The notes below the pieces were generated by a model that worked only from the letters and a program-made list of their open reading frames with translations, searched no databases and was not told where the DNA came from. A DNA stretch of 64,000 nt from an uncultured Clostridia bacterium (GTDB taxonomy: Bacteria; Bacillota; Clostridia; Christensenellales; UBA1242): positions 62,001 through 126,000 of the forward strand of contig CALWDZ010000002.1 of assembly GCA_944376845.1 (NCBI GenBank), given 5' to 3'. This document shows positions 8,530 through 17,560 of the stretch, piece after piece (positions within the stretch are counted from its first letter, which is position 1; each line of letters starts with the position of its first letter). The position numbers and the translations under genes were made by a program.

Positions 8530-8824
8530 AATTACCATTTTCACTTATTTCTAGGTATATTTAGATTTTTATTGGTTTTTTTGGTTAAATGACGCTTTAT
8601 ATTGTTTTTAATTGTTAATTTATAGTTTTTGTTTTAAATTTATACTTTTTATTATATAATATTATATTTTTTAGTTTTTAAATTTTTTTATTGTTTTTAC
8701 TTATATTATCTTTGTTTTTATTAGTTTATATTAGATTTGTATCTTTTTTATTTTATTTTATTATTTTGTTTTAGTTTTTTTTATTTTTTCTTTATTTTTA
8801 TTATATATTGTCGAGTTGATAAAT
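8530..8824. other. Extremely AT-rich, T-skewed non-coding spacer
   Basis: About 290 bases between the fakA terminator and the rpsB promoter contain almost no G or C. On the plus strand the sequence is mainly runs of T broken by single A, TA and G, so T far exceeds A. I find no plausible gene, no DnaA box (TTATCCACA type) and no direct repeat unit. It is probably untranscribed spacer. Confidence 0.75.
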
Positions 8825-8852
8825 TTAAAAAACCTTATCATTTTTGATAAGG
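8825..8852 (-). terminator. Intrinsic terminator after fakA
   Basis: CCTTATCA and TGATAAGG form an 8-bp stem with a 4-base loop. On the minus strand it is followed by TTTTTT, six bases after the fakA stop. Confidence 0.88.
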
Positions 8853-8858
8853 CATTAT

Positions 8859-10499
8859 TTATTCCATTGAAATTATATAGTAATAAACAGGTTGTCCCCC
8901 GTCGATAACAGTAACTTCACATTCTGGATATTTATTTGCAAGTGTATCACGAAGTGCTTCTGCATCTTGCTGGTTTACATCTTCTCCATAGAATAAAGTT
9001 ATACTTACAACACTTTCATCTATCATTTTACTAATCAAATCTTCTGTTGTTGGATTGACAAGGTCACCTTTTGCCAATATGGTTTTATCGTCTAAGCCAA
9101 TAATTTCGCCAACCGACAAATCAAATCCATCAACATGAGTTGAACGCACTGCATATGTCACAGAAGCACTTTTTACATTTTTATAAGCACTATTCATATT
9201 CTCAGTATTTTCTTCAACTGTACCCTCTGGATTAAACGCAAGTGATGCAGAAATACCTTCTGGAATATTTTTAGTTGGTATTACAACAAGATTTTTTGTT
9301 GTTAAACCTTTAGCCTGTTCACAAGCAAGTGTTATATTCTTATTGTTTGGGAAAACAAACACTGTTTTTGCTGGAACTTTATCAACTGCCTGAGCGATGT
9401 CAGCAGCACTTGGGTTCATAGTTTGACCACCTTGAATAATCTCATCAATCATGAGGTCTTTCATAAGATCCGCTATACCCTTTCCAGGAGCAACCGAAAC
9501 CATACCAAGTTCTTTTAGGTTTTCTTGCTTTTGCCCTGCTTTCTTTTTAAGTTGACGATTTTGTTCACGCATATTCTCAATCTTGAGATTATAAAGTTCA
9601 CCAAGTTCCAATGCATAACCAAGTGCAAGGTTTGGTTGATTTGTATGAACATGCACTTTAACAAGAAGTAAGTCACCTATACAAAGAACAGAATCACCAA
9701 TGGCCATAAGTTTTTCTTTCAACTTCTCAATATCTGCCTCAGTGGTCTTTTTGTTCATATTTATAATCATATATTCTGTGCAGTAACCATATTCGATTTC
9801 TGCCAAATTGTTTATATCAGCAATAACATCATCAGCAGTTTGTACTGGTTGTCCATCATTAAATGTGATATTTGAAAAATCAGTTTCACCAATGAGTGCT
9901 TTGTAAAAACCTGTAAATATAACTATAAGTCCTCTACCACCAGAATCTACAACACCTGCTTTCTTTAATACTGGCAACATTTCTGGTGTTTGTTGAAGTG
10001 TTTCTTCACCCTTTTCTAAAACTCGTTTGAAAAATTCTTCAAGGTCACTAACTTTTTTAGCAATCTCTACTGCTTGTTCGCTCATAACTCTAATTACAGT
10101 AAGGATGGTACCTTCCTTAGGTTTTGTAACAGCCTTATAAGCAATTTTTGTTCCCTCTGACATTGCTTTAGCAAAATTTTTTGTTGTTATTGTTTCTACA
10201 TTTGCAAGAACTGAGCACATACCTTTTACAATCTGAGATGTTATTACACCAGAGTTACCTCTCGCTCCACGCAAAGCACCTTTTGAAAATGCTCCACAAA
10301 GACTTTGAAATGTATTATCAGGACAATTATTTACCTCATTGCCTGCCGATTTCATTGTAAGAAACATATTTGTACCCGTGTCACCATCTGGAACTGGAAA
10401 CACGTTAAGTGAATCTACTAATTGTTTATTCTGATCAAGTAACGAAACGCCACCGAATATCATTTTTCTAAAAGTTGCGCCGTTTATGGACTTTTGCAT
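8859..10499 (-). CDS. fakA: Fatty acid kinase catalytic subunit FakA (DAK2/YloV family)
   Basis: FakA phosphorylates fatty acids held by a FakB (DegV) partner, so that exogenous fatty acids enter phospholipids. The 546 residues have the N-terminal DhaL/DAK2 ATP-binding domain (about 1-200) with NVFPVPDGDTGTNMFLTM, GARGNSGVI and VVDSGGRG motifs, a middle domain with a VHVHTNQP-type segment, and a C-terminal EDD-like domain (about 340-546). This matches the FakA/YloV architecture. The start has GGAG and follows the Asp23-family gene by 9 bases, as in Bacillus yloU-yloV. A DegV partner lies at 62400. Confidence 0.93.
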   Translation of the reverse strand: MQKSINGATFRKMIFGGVSLLDQNKQLVDSLNVFPVPDGDTGTNMFLTMKSAGNEVNNCPDNTFQSLCGAFSKGALRGARGNSGVITSQIVKGMCSVLANVETITTKNFAKAMSEGTKIAYKAVTKPKEGTILTVIRVMSEQAVEIAKKVSDLEEFFKRVLEKGEETLQQTPEMLPVLKKAGVVDSGGRGLIVIFTGFYKALIGETDFSNITFNDGQPVQTADDVIADINNLAEIEYGYCTEYMIINMNKKTTEADIEKLKEKLMAIGDSVLCIGDLLLVKVHVHTNQPNLALGYALELGELYNLKIENMREQNRQLKKKAGQKQENLKELGMVSVAPGKGIADLMKDLMIDEIIQGGQTMNPSAADIAQAVDKVPAKTVFVFPNNKNITLACEQAKGLTTKNLVVIPTKNIPEGISASLAFNPEGTVEENTENMNSAYKNVKSASVTYAVRSTHVDGFDLSVGEIIGLDDKTILAKGDLVNPTTEDLISKMIDESVVSITLFYGEDVNQQDAEALRDTLANKYPECEVTVIDGGQPVYYYIISME

Positions 10500-10508
10500 T
10501 TTTATCTC

Positions 10509-10856
10509 CTAAACTCTAACACCAACGACATGGATATTGACAGCATCAACAATCATACCGGTAAAGTCTTCAACGCTATATTTTATAGTCTTTTTTAAAC
10601 TTTCAGCAACAGCGCTGACAGAAATACCGTATTTCAAGATACAGTAAATGTCGATTGATATTCTATTTTCTACATTTGATATTTTTATTCCACGTGAATA
10701 TGGTTGTTTTACTAATAACTCTCGAATGCCATCTTTAAGATTTCGTGATACTAAATCAACGACACCATAGGAATCAAGTGTGACAAAACCAGCGACTGAT
10801 GCAATCGCCTCGTCAGAAATGGTGATTTTGCCATAGAAATTATTTGTTTCTACCAA
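10509..10856 (-). CDS. Asp23/Gls24 family envelope stress protein (YloU-like)
   Basis: Asp23/Gls24 proteins are small envelope-associated proteins; the YloU branch is almost always paired with fakA. The domain covers the whole protein: KITISDEAIASVAGFV, then a segment resembling the YloU GIKISNVENRISIDIYCIL region, and a C-terminal VNIHVVGVRV. An upstream ATG at 10877 gives 122 residues, but it lies only about 8 bases from the predicted RNA start and has no binding site. A TTG at 10856 is preceded by AAAAGGAAG and gives 115 residues that align with the YloU N-terminus, so I prefer it. Confidence 0.9.
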   Translation of the reverse strand: MVETNNFYGKITISDEAIASVAGFVTLDSYGVVDLVSRNLKDGIRELLVKQPYSRGIKISNVENRISIDIYCILKYGISVSAVAESLKKTIKYSVEDFTGMIVDAVNIHVVGVRV

Positions 10857-10891
10857 GTTTTGCTTCCTTTTAAGCATACGAACGCAAAATA

Positions 10892-10920
10892 AATATACAA
10901 CAAACTTTGAAATACTTCAA
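10892..10920 (-). promoter_or_regulatory. Predicted sigma-A promoter of the Asp23-fakA operon
   Basis: Minus-strand TTGAAG (10915-10920), a 17-base spacer and TATATT (10892-10897). It predicts RNA starting near 10885. Confidence 0.6.
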
Positions 10921-10926
10921 GTATTT
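10910..10926. promoter_or_regulatory. 17-bp palindrome over the Asp23-fakA -35 box (candidate operator)
   Basis: AAATACTTCAAGTATTT is an exact palindrome with 8-base arms around one central base. It covers the -35 box of the Asp23-fakA promoter and lies about 35 bases upstream of the rpmB -35 box. A repressor dimer site is plausible. I do not recognise it as a known FapR or FabT site. Confidence 0.45.
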
Positions 10927-10959
10927 TTTACTATTTTTTAGAAAATTGAGACAAAACTC

Positions 10960-10988
10960 TTGATTTGTTTAAAAAAAAATGATAACAT
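10960..10988 (+). promoter_or_regulatory. Predicted sigma-A promoter of rpmB
   Basis: TTGATT (10960-10965), a 17-base spacer and TAACAT (10983-10988), divergent from the Asp23-fakA promoter. Confidence 0.55.
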
Positions 10989-11020
10989 ATGCGATGTAAA
11001 TTTAGAAAGCGGAGGAAATT

Positions 11021-11203
11021 ATGAGCAGAGTTTGTGAAATTTGTGGAAAAGGAAAAATGTCCGGTCATAATGTAAGCCACAGTAATCGTAAATCAAACAG
11101 AACATATGAAGTTAATTTACAGAAAACAACAATTACTGTAGATGGTCAAGAAAAAAATGTCAAGGCTTGCACAAAATGCATTAAAACAGCAAAAAAGGCC
11201 TAG
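11021..11203 (+). CDS. rpmB: 50S ribosomal protein L28, zinc-binding form
   Basis: L28 is a small basic protein of the large subunit. The 60 residues match the family length. The paired cysteines (CEICGKG near the start and CTKC near the end) are those of the C+ zinc-ribbon form. The start ATG follows CGGAGG. It stands alone between its promoter and terminator and is divergent from Asp23-fakA, the same arrangement as rpmB/yloU-yloV in Bacillus. Confidence 0.96.
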   Translation: MSRVCEICGKGKMSGHNVSHSNRKSNRTYEVNLQKTTITVDGQEKNVKACTKCIKTAKKA

Positions 11204-11210
11204 TAATATT

Positions 11211-11235
11211 CTCACCTTTATGGTGAGTTTTTTTT
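11211..11235 (+). terminator. Intrinsic terminator after rpmB
   Basis: CTCACC and GGTGAG stem with a 5-base loop, followed by eight T. Confidence 0.88.
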
Positions 11236-11298
11236 ATGATATATAGTTATTATTTTATAACTGACTTTCTAAATATTATCTTAACAATTCCAGATAAG

Positions 11299-11363
11299 AA
11301 CTTTGGCATTTTGAAACAGAATATTTTCATACTTTTCTCCTCGTATAATAATATGCCAAAGTT
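11299..11363. repeat. Inverted repeat between rpmB and rpe
   Basis: AACTTTGGCAT (11299-11309) is repeated inverted as ATGCCAAAGTT (11353-11363), an exact 11-base match separated by 43 bases. The 140-base gap between the convergent rpmB and rpe genes holds nothing else I can identify. It may form a long-loop hairpin at the end of the rpe message; there is no T run next to it. Confidence 0.5.
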
Positions 11364-11375
11364 TGTAATGTGGTG

Positions 11376-12035
11376 TCATCTAAGATTTGAAATCGCAACT
11401 AACCTATCATCGCTTTTATAAATATAACTACCACTAACTAAAATATCTACACCATACTTCTTTAATTTGGCACTTATATTAGGATTTACTCCACCATCAA
11501 CTTCAATTTTAAAATCAACATTATAATCTGTTTTTATTTTATTTAACTGTACAACTTTTTGATAGGTATCCTCAATAAATTGTTGACCACTTTTCCCCGG
11601 TTCTACACTCATAACCAAAACAACGTCAGTGTAACTAAGGTATGACAAAATTTCACTTACTGGCGTCTTCGGCTTGATACTAAGCCCAGATAATGTTCCC
11701 GACTCCCTAATATGTTCTAAATCTTTTATAAGTTTCTTTTTATTTTTGTATGCCTCATAGTGTACGGTTAAAATATTAGCACCCGCTTGTAAAAATTTAT
11801 CGATATACTTTGACGGATTGCTTATCATCAAATGAACATCTAAAGGAAGTAATGTCTTTTCGTTGATTAAACCTAATGTCGTATAAGAATAAGTTCTATT
11901 TTCAACGAAAGAACCATCCATTATATCGCAATGCAAAAAATCAGCATTATGCTTAATGCTTTCAGCATAATCAATAATTTCATGAACTGTCTTAACTGGA
12001 TCTGTAGATGGTGCAATTAAAATTTTTTTATCCAT
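11376..12035 (-). CDS. rpe: Ribulose-phosphate 3-epimerase
   Basis: Interconverts ribulose 5-phosphate and xylulose 5-phosphate in the pentose phosphate pathway. The 219-residue TIM barrel shows the metal and catalytic motifs LHCDIMDGSFV, LPLDVHLMI, VLVMSVEPGKSGQQF and KIEVDGGVN, followed by the phosphate-binding SGSYIY. The family length is about 215-220. It overlaps the rsgA stop by 8 bases, so it is the last gene of the priA-def-fmt-rlmN-rsgA-rpe series, as in Bacillus where rsgA-rpe are adjacent. Confidence 0.95.
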   Translation of the reverse strand: MDKKILIAPSTDPVKTVHEIIDYAESIKHNADFLHCDIMDGSFVENRTYSYTTLGLINEKTLLPLDVHLMISNPSKYIDKFLQAGANILTVHYEAYKNKKKLIKDLEHIRESGTLSGLSIKPKTPVSEILSYLSYTDVVLVMSVEPGKSGQQFIEDTYQKVVQLNKIKTDYNVDFKIEVDGGVNPNISAKLKKYGVDILVSGSYIYKSDDRLVAISNLR

Positions 12036-12900
12036 GCGTTTTTACCCACTTTTGTTCTAAAGTTTTATAAATTTCAGTGTATCGTTTGTATCGCTCATTG
12101 TCAAGTGCTCCATTTTTAACCGCACTTTTGACAGCACAATCGCAGACACTTTCACTTACATGCTTACAATCGGAATATTTGCATTTTGGCATATATGAAA
12201 TATAATCTTTATAATATAACGGGAGTTCAAAATATGGAATTGGAAGCAATGTCTCATCAAGTGCAGTAAATCCAGCAGTATCCGCAATTAAAATTTCGCC
12301 GTATGTAAAAATTTCACAATGTCTAGTAGTATTTTTACCACGATTTATTTTTTTACTAAGATCTCCAACTTTTGCAACATCAAAGTTAAAAAGTTGGTTT
12401 ATAATTGCACTTTTCCCAACCGCGGACTGTCCTGCCAAAGCATTGACTTTATTATTTAATATATTTTTTAATTGTTCAAAACCTTGTCCTGTTTTTGCTG
12501 ATACATAGACTACTTTTATTATGGGTTCATAAACTTTTTTTACATATTCATTTATATTAGTGCTTTGGTCCTGCTTATTCACAACTAGAAGTGGCTCTAT
12601 TCCATATGAATAAGAAAATAGTATTAGTTTGTCTACAATATAAAAATCAGGTTTAGGTACTGTGGCAATAACAATAATAAGTTGGTCTAAATTGGCAAGC
12701 GGTGGCCTTATAAGTAAATTTTTCCGTGGAAGAATTTTTTCAATTACATACTCATTCGTTACCTTATTAACGCTAACTTTATCTCCAACAAAAATGCCAC
12801 GCGTTTTATGAGTTCCGCGAGGTTTTGCCGAAATTATTGTGCCATTTGATAACCTTATCCAAAAGTTATCTGCCATTTTCTTTATTACTATATTTTCCAT
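12028..12900 (-). CDS. rsgA: Ribosome small-subunit-dependent GTPase RsgA
   Basis: A circularly permuted GTPase that checks late 30S maturation. The order of motifs is permuted as expected: N-terminal OB domain, then G4 VVNKQD, G1 GQSAVGKSAII, G3 DTAGF, then a C-terminal zinc region (CKYSDCKH, CDC). An earlier ATG at 12984 would add 28 residues overlapping rlmN and unlike the family. I choose the ATG at 12900 (MENIVIKKMADNFWI), giving 290 residues, which matches the RsgA N-terminus; its binding site is weak. It lies 43 bases after rlmN; prpC and prkC, often between them, are missing. Confidence 0.94.
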   Translation of the reverse strand: MENIVIKKMADNFWIRLSNGTIISAKPRGTHKTRGIFVGDKVSVNKVTNEYVIEKILPRKNLLIRPPLANLDQLIIVIATVPKPDFYIVDKLILFSYSYGIEPLLVVNKQDQSTNINEYVKKVYEPIIKVVYVSAKTGQGFEQLKNILNNKVNALAGQSAVGKSAIINQLFNFDVAKVGDLSKKINRGKNTTRHCEIFTYGEILIADTAGFTALDETLLPIPYFELPLYYKDYISYMPKCKYSDCKHVSESVCDCAVKSAVKNGALDNERYKRYTEIYKTLEQKWVKTHG

Positions 12901-12943
12901 ATCTCTACTATATAATGTGTTATGCTTTAAAACATAATACTTT

Positions 12944-13984
12944 TTATTGTGTATCAGACAAAACTTTTGCTCGCAATTGTCCACATGCGCCTTCTATATC
13001 TTCACCCATAGTTCTTCTAACTGTTGCGCTTATGCCATTGTCTTGTAATTTTTTCATAAAGGCATATGCACGGTGTCTTGTTGTGCCTTTAAGTCCCCTT
13101 TCCTTTACTTCATTTAAAGGTATCAAGTTGATATGATTTGAAAAACCGTGCATTAAACCGCATAGCATTTCAGCACATTCAAAACTATCATTTTTCCCCT
13201 CAATAAGAGCGTATTCAAATACCACTCTTCTCTTGGTTTTATTAAAATATCTTTTTGCACTGTCAATTATTTCTTTAATCGAATATTTGTTTGCAATTGG
13301 CATTGTTTGTCTTCTAATTTCATCATTTGGTGCATGTAAAGATATTGTAAGTGTTATTTGTAAATTTTTATCTTTTAATTTGTCAATTTTATCAACCAGC
13401 CCACAAGTCGATAAAGATATATTTCGTTGGCTTATACCAATACCTCGAACATCTGAAACACATCGCAAAAATTTGACAACATTATCATAGTTATCAAGTG
13501 GCTCACCACTCCCCATAAGCACAACATTTGTAATTTGTCTTTTAGCCTTTGTTCCACCAAGATAAGCATTAACACATAGCACTTGAGCCAATATCTCCCC
13601 ACTTGTCAGATTTCTAACAAGCCCGCCAAGTGTGGAAGCACAGAATTTACATCCCATTCTACAACCAACCTGAGTTGACACACAAAGAGTGTTGCCATAC
13701 TTATATTTCATAAGTACACCTTCAATCAAATTGCCATCTAGTAACTTATATAAAAATTTTATAGTACCATCTTTACTTTTTCTCTCTTGATATATAGAAA
13801 GTGGTTGAAAACTATATTTAGTCGAAAGGTCTGCAATAAGTGATTTTGGTATATTTGTTACTTCATCAGGTGATTTATATGAAACTAATGCATCATAAAG
13901 TTGAGTGACCCTATACTTTGGCTGATCTAAGTCACCAAGCAACTTTTCAAGTTCTTCATATGAAAAATCTAATAAACTAAGCAT
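12944..13984 (-). CDS. rlmN: Dual-specificity 23S rRNA/tRNA methyltransferase RlmN
   Basis: Radical SAM enzyme that methylates C2 of A2503 in 23S rRNA and A37 in tRNA. The 346 residues contain the CRMGCKFC cluster motif for the 4Fe-4S centre, VVLMGSGEPLDNYDNV, the SAM-binding LSTCGLV region, and near the C-terminus the GACGQL segment with the second catalytic cysteine. An N-terminal accessory domain is present. It overlaps the fmt 3' end by 8 bases, so it is translationally coupled; rsmB, usual between fmt and rlmN in Firmicutes, is absent. Confidence 0.96.
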   Translation of the reverse strand: MLSLLDFSYEELEKLLGDLDQPKYRVTQLYDALVSYKSPDEVTNIPKSLIADLSTKYSFQPLSIYQERKSKDGTIKFLYKLLDGNLIEGVLMKYKYGNTLCVSTQVGCRMGCKFCASTLGGLVRNLTSGEILAQVLCVNAYLGGTKAKRQITNVVLMGSGEPLDNYDNVVKFLRCVSDVRGIGISQRNISLSTCGLVDKIDKLKDKNLQITLTISLHAPNDEIRRQTMPIANKYSIKEIIDSAKRYFNKTKRRVVFEYALIEGKNDSFECAEMLCGLMHGFSNHINLIPLNEVKERGLKGTTRHRAYAFMKKLQDNGISATVRRTMGEDIEGACGQLRAKVLSDTQ

Positions 13985-14909
13985 TCACGATTATTCCTGT
14001 TTCAATTTTTTTGCCATTTAAGAAACTTTTTGCTGTCATTATTTTTCCGCCTGGTGCTTGTAGTTCTTCAACTTCAACCGCACCATTCTGGCACTTGATA
14101 ACAAGACCTTTCTTTGGAGAGGATTCAATTATTGTGCCATTTGGAACTTGTAATTGTGAAATGGTTTCACTAAGTTTAAAAACCTTGTATGTTATTTCTC
14201 CTATATTAAACTTTGCACCAAGGTTTGGAGAAAGTGCACGAGTTAGATTTACAAGTTGTTTTGCCGATTTGTTAAAATCTAAAATTGTATCTTCGATTTT
14301 AATCATCTTTGTAAATGTTGCTTCTTTCTCGTTTTGAGGTATCCAAACAACATTACCTTCTTGTATCATATCAAGTGCTTTAACTGCCAGTTGACCACCT
14401 TCATGTGCAAGTTTTTGCGTCAATGTTTCAAAGTTATCATCGTCATCAATTTGTACTTTACTAGAAATAAGCATATCTCCAGTATCAATTCCCGCCTCTG
14501 TACGCATTATCGTAACGCCAGTGACCTTATCTCCGTTCATAAGAGCATATTGAATTGGTGATGCTCCACGGTATTTAGGTAGTAATGATGCATGGACATT
14601 TATTATTTTATGTGGACATATGTCTATAATCTCTTGACTAAGTATTTGTCCATATGAAGCAGTTACCATAATATCAGCATCAATCTTTTTTAAGTCTTCC
14701 ACTCCGTCACGCCTTATTTTTTCAAACTGGTATACAGGAATATTGTTTTGCTTAGCAATTGCTTTTATCTTTGGTTCAACAAGTTTATGCCCTCTGCCTG
14801 ATGGTTTATCAGGTTGAGTTACAACTGCTACAACTTTGTGTTTTGATTTTAAAATATACTCAAGGCAAATACAAGAAAATTCTTGAGTTCCAAGAAATAT
14901 TACTTTCAC
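13977..14909 (-). CDS. fmt: Methionyl-tRNA formyltransferase
   Basis: Formylates initiator Met-tRNA using 10-formyl-tetrahydrofolate. The formyltransferase domain (about 1-190) has VIFLGTQEFS, the catalytic HASLLPKYRGASPIQ and GIDTGDM motifs; the C-terminal OB-like domain ends with GGKIMTAKSFLNG. I start it at the GTG at 14909, four bases after the def stop and after AAAGGAG, giving 310 residues (usual length 310-320). An upstream ATG at 14951 would add 14 residues inside def. Def and Fmt act at opposite ends of the same modification cycle. Confidence 0.95.
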   Translation of the reverse strand: MKVIFLGTQEFSCICLEYILKSKHKVVAVVTQPDKPSGRGHKLVEPKIKAIAKQNNIPVYQFEKIRRDGVEDLKKIDADIMVTASYGQILSQEIIDICPHKIINVHASLLPKYRGASPIQYALMNGDKVTGVTIMRTEAGIDTGDMLISSKVQIDDDDNFETLTQKLAHEGGQLAVKALDMIQEGNVVWIPQNEKEATFTKMIKIEDTILDFNKSAKQLVNLTRALSPNLGAKFNIGEITYKVFKLSETISQLQVPNGTIIESSPKKGLVIKCQNGAVEVEELQAPGGKIMTAKSFLNGKKIETGIIVNA

Positions 14910-14913
14910 TTTT

Positions 14914-15357
14914 TTACTCCTTTTCCATCTTGTCAATGAAAAGTATGCCATTTAAATGATCAATTTCATGACAAAGACATCTTGCCAAATATTTCTCTCC
15001 AGTTATCTGGAAATGATAACCATATCTGTCTTGTGCTCTAACAGTTACTACCATTGGGCGTTTTACTTTACCTCGAATTTTACCACAACTTAGGCACCCT
15101 TCTTCTTCAATATCACAACCACTTTGGTTAATAATTTCTGGATTGACAAGTTCAAGTTTCATATTATTAACATCCATAACTATAACACGCTTTAATATTC
15201 CAACCTGAACAGCCGCTAAACCCATACCATCATTTGTGTACATGGTTTCCCACATATCGTCAATCAGTTCTTCCAATTTCTTATCAAAATTTTTAACCTC
15301 TTTACTAGTCTTTCTTAATAGATCATCTGACTTTTGAATAACTTCTCTTACTGCCAT
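14914..15357 (-). CDS. def: Peptide deformylase
   Basis: Removes the formyl group from new N-termini. The 147 residues contain the three family motifs GMGLAAVQVG, EEGCLSC and CHEIDHLNG, with the metal ligands Cys, His and His and the catalytic Glu. This is the short type with no long C-terminal extension. The start ATG has AAAGGAG. It lies 10 bases downstream of priA, and the fmt GTG follows 4 bases after its stop. Confidence 0.96.
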   Translation of the reverse strand: MAVREVIQKSDDLLRKTSKEVKNFDKKLEELIDDMWETMYTNDGMGLAAVQVGILKRVIVMDVNNMKLELVNPEIINQSGCDIEEEGCLSCGKIRGKVKRPMVVTVRAQDRYGYHFQITGEKYLARCLCHEIDHLNGILFIDKMEKE

Positions 15358-15367
15358 ATATACTCCT

Positions 15368-17554
15368 TTAACTTAAATTTTGTGGATTTATCTCTACAAA
15401 CATACTAACTTTTGCATTAGTATGTTTATCACATATTTCGTATAGTTTTTGAATTATTTCATCTTCATGCTCGTGCTTGATACGCATAAGAATTTGATAT
15501 CTTATCTTATTCTTAATTTTAGTAATTGGACTTTTCATTGCATCAAGATATACAAAGTCATCTAAATAAATATCACGAAGGTGTTTTATATTAGTATAAC
15601 ACAATTTTGTTATTTCGCGAACTATTTCTTCACTTTGCGATGAAAATAAAAGTCTAAGTATTGTCGTAAATGGTGGAAACATTGTATTTTTACGAATACT
15701 AAGTTCTTTATCAAAAAAACTTTTATAATCATAGTTTGCAATAAATCTATAAGCATAGTGTCTTGGTGCATATGTTTGTAAAATTACTTTACCTTCAGCC
15801 TTATCACGTCCAGCACGACCCGCCATTTGTGTTATAAGTTCAAATGTTTTTTCGGTGCTTTTATAATCACTATGATACAAACTTTGGTCAGCATCAATTA
15901 TTCCAACGAGTGTGACATCTGAAAAATCATGACCTTTTGCAATCATTTGAGTTCCCACCAAAATACCAGGCTTAGACTTACCAAACTGAGAAAGAATTTT
16001 TTGATATGCATTTTTTGTACGCGTGGTGTCATTGTCCATTTGATATATTGGAACTTGTGGATACATTTCGTGAAGTTGTGCCACAACTTGTTCTGTGCCA
16101 ATTGCCCCATTTCTTATTGCAGTGCTTTTACACTGCGGACAAATAGTTAATGCTTTAAAGCGTTTGCCACAATAATGACATTTAAGTTTATTTTCCTTTT
16201 TGTGATAGACAAGCGTGACATCACAATCGGTACATTTTGGTATGTATCCACAGTTTGTGCAACGCATAAATGAACTATATCCACGGCGGTTTATAAAAAA
16301 CATTGCCTGATGTTTTTCTTTTATACACTTATCAAGTTCATAAAGTAGTGCACTTGAAAACATTCCGGTATTGCCATTTCGAATTTCGCTAAGCATATCA
16401 ACTATTTGAATTTTAGGCATAGGTTTATCATTTATTCTTGTTGGCAAGGTCAATAGTTTATATTCTCCATCTATTGCCTTTTGGTAACTATCAATATCAG
16501 GAGTTGCACTTGCAAGTACTAAAGAACATTTGTTATATTCACTTCTAAATTTTGCAATATCAAATGTATTATAGCGTGGATTTGATTCACTAATATAACT
16601 TGTTTCATGTTCTTCATCAATGATAATTATTCCCAAGTTCTGAATTGGTGCAAAAATCGCAGAACGTGCACCAACAACTATTCTTGCTTCACCTAAGAGT
16701 ACTCTTCTCCATTCATCAAAACGCTCACCTACACTAAGTCCACTATGGAGTATGGCAACATTGTTACCAAATCTTGCACGAAAATGAGCAAGAACTTGCG
16801 GAGTAAGAGAAATTTCCGGTACAAGCATTATTGCATTTTTTCCTGAATTGACGATATTTTCAATAACTGACATATAAACTTCAGTTTTTCCACTGCCCGT
16901 TACGCCAAATAGTAAATAAGTATCATTTTTGTTTAAAATAGCATCTACAGCACGTTTTTGCATTGGTGTAAGTTTGTGCTTTTGCTCCGACATTTCATAT
17001 GACTTTGGCGTACGATTTTGCTGTACTTGTTCAATTTGTAATATACCACTTTCAATCAATTTACTTACTGCACTTTGAGAATATTTTTTTGTTAATTCAC
17101 TTTTAAGATATCTTTCACCTTTTACCAAAAAGTTACATAGTGCAATTATATTTTTAGCATTTTTTCTTACAGATTTAGCGTATTCTTGTGTATTACATTG
17201 CACATAGACGTACGTTTTTATAAGCGGTTTTACATCATCGCTCCTAAGTTCAGAAGGAATAAATAGCCTTAAACAATCTACGAACCTTAAATGATATTTT
17301 TTTACCATAAAGTGCATTAGTTCTATGTGCTCAGGAAGTATCACAGGATAGTCATCTATGGCATATAAAATTGTTTTAAGTTTATCATCAGTCAAATCGG
17401 AAAATTGTTTTAAAGCAATAACAAAGCCCTGAATATTTCGCCTACCAAAAGGGACCATAACCCTTTGACCAACAATTGTGTCATCTAAAGCCACATAGTC
17501 AAATACTTTGTCCACTGTACTATTTGTAATGTCAACAATTACTTCTGCAATCAT
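15368..17554 (-). CDS. priA: Primosomal replication restart helicase PriA
   Basis: PriA reloads the replisome at collapsed forks. The product is 728 residues from the ATG at 17554. It has the N-terminal DNA-binding domain, Walker A FGVTGSGKTEVYM, DEEH box (IIIDEEHETSY), the zinc-binding cysteine pairs (CTNCGYIPKCTDC, CHYCGKR, CPQCKS), helicase motifs V and VI (ILVGTQMIAKGHDF, MAGRAGR) and the C-terminal domain. A TTG at 17572 would give 734 residues. There is no Shine-Dalgarno sequence; an extended -10 element ends 6 bases before the ATG, so the mRNA may be leaderless. Downstream def overlaps the unit closely. Confidence 0.95.
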   Translation of the reverse strand: MIAEVIVDITNSTVDKVFDYVALDDTIVGQRVMVPFGRRNIQGFVIALKQFSDLTDDKLKTILYAIDDYPVILPEHIELMHFMVKKYHLRFVDCLRLFIPSELRSDDVKPLIKTYVYVQCNTQEYAKSVRKNAKNIIALCNFLVKGERYLKSELTKKYSQSAVSKLIESGILQIEQVQQNRTPKSYEMSEQKHKLTPMQKRAVDAILNKNDTYLLFGVTGSGKTEVYMSVIENIVNSGKNAIMLVPEISLTPQVLAHFRARFGNNVAILHSGLSVGERFDEWRRVLLGEARIVVGARSAIFAPIQNLGIIIIDEEHETSYISESNPRYNTFDIAKFRSEYNKCSLVLASATPDIDSYQKAIDGEYKLLTLPTRINDKPMPKIQIVDMLSEIRNGNTGMFSSALLYELDKCIKEKHQAMFFINRRGYSSFMRCTNCGYIPKCTDCDVTLVYHKKENKLKCHYCGKRFKALTICPQCKSTAIRNGAIGTEQVVAQLHEMYPQVPIYQMDNDTTRTKNAYQKILSQFGKSKPGILVGTQMIAKGHDFSDVTLVGIIDADQSLYHSDYKSTEKTFELITQMAGRAGRDKAEGKVILQTYAPRHYAYRFIANYDYKSFFDKELSIRKNTMFPPFTTILRLLFSSQSEEIVREITKLCYTNIKHLRDIYLDDFVYLDAMKSPITKIKNKIRYQILMRIKHEHEDEIIQKLYEICDKHTNAKVSMFVEINPQNLS

Positions 17555-17560
17555 ATTTTT

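Noticed and set aside
8530-8824. AT-rich region considered as a replication origin
   Set aside because: No DnaA boxes, no dnaA, dnaN or gidB nearby, no iteron repeats.
11236-11421. Plus-strand 61-residue ORF after rpmB
   Set aside because: It starts inside the rpmB terminator, has no ribosome binding site and runs into the 3' end of rpe.
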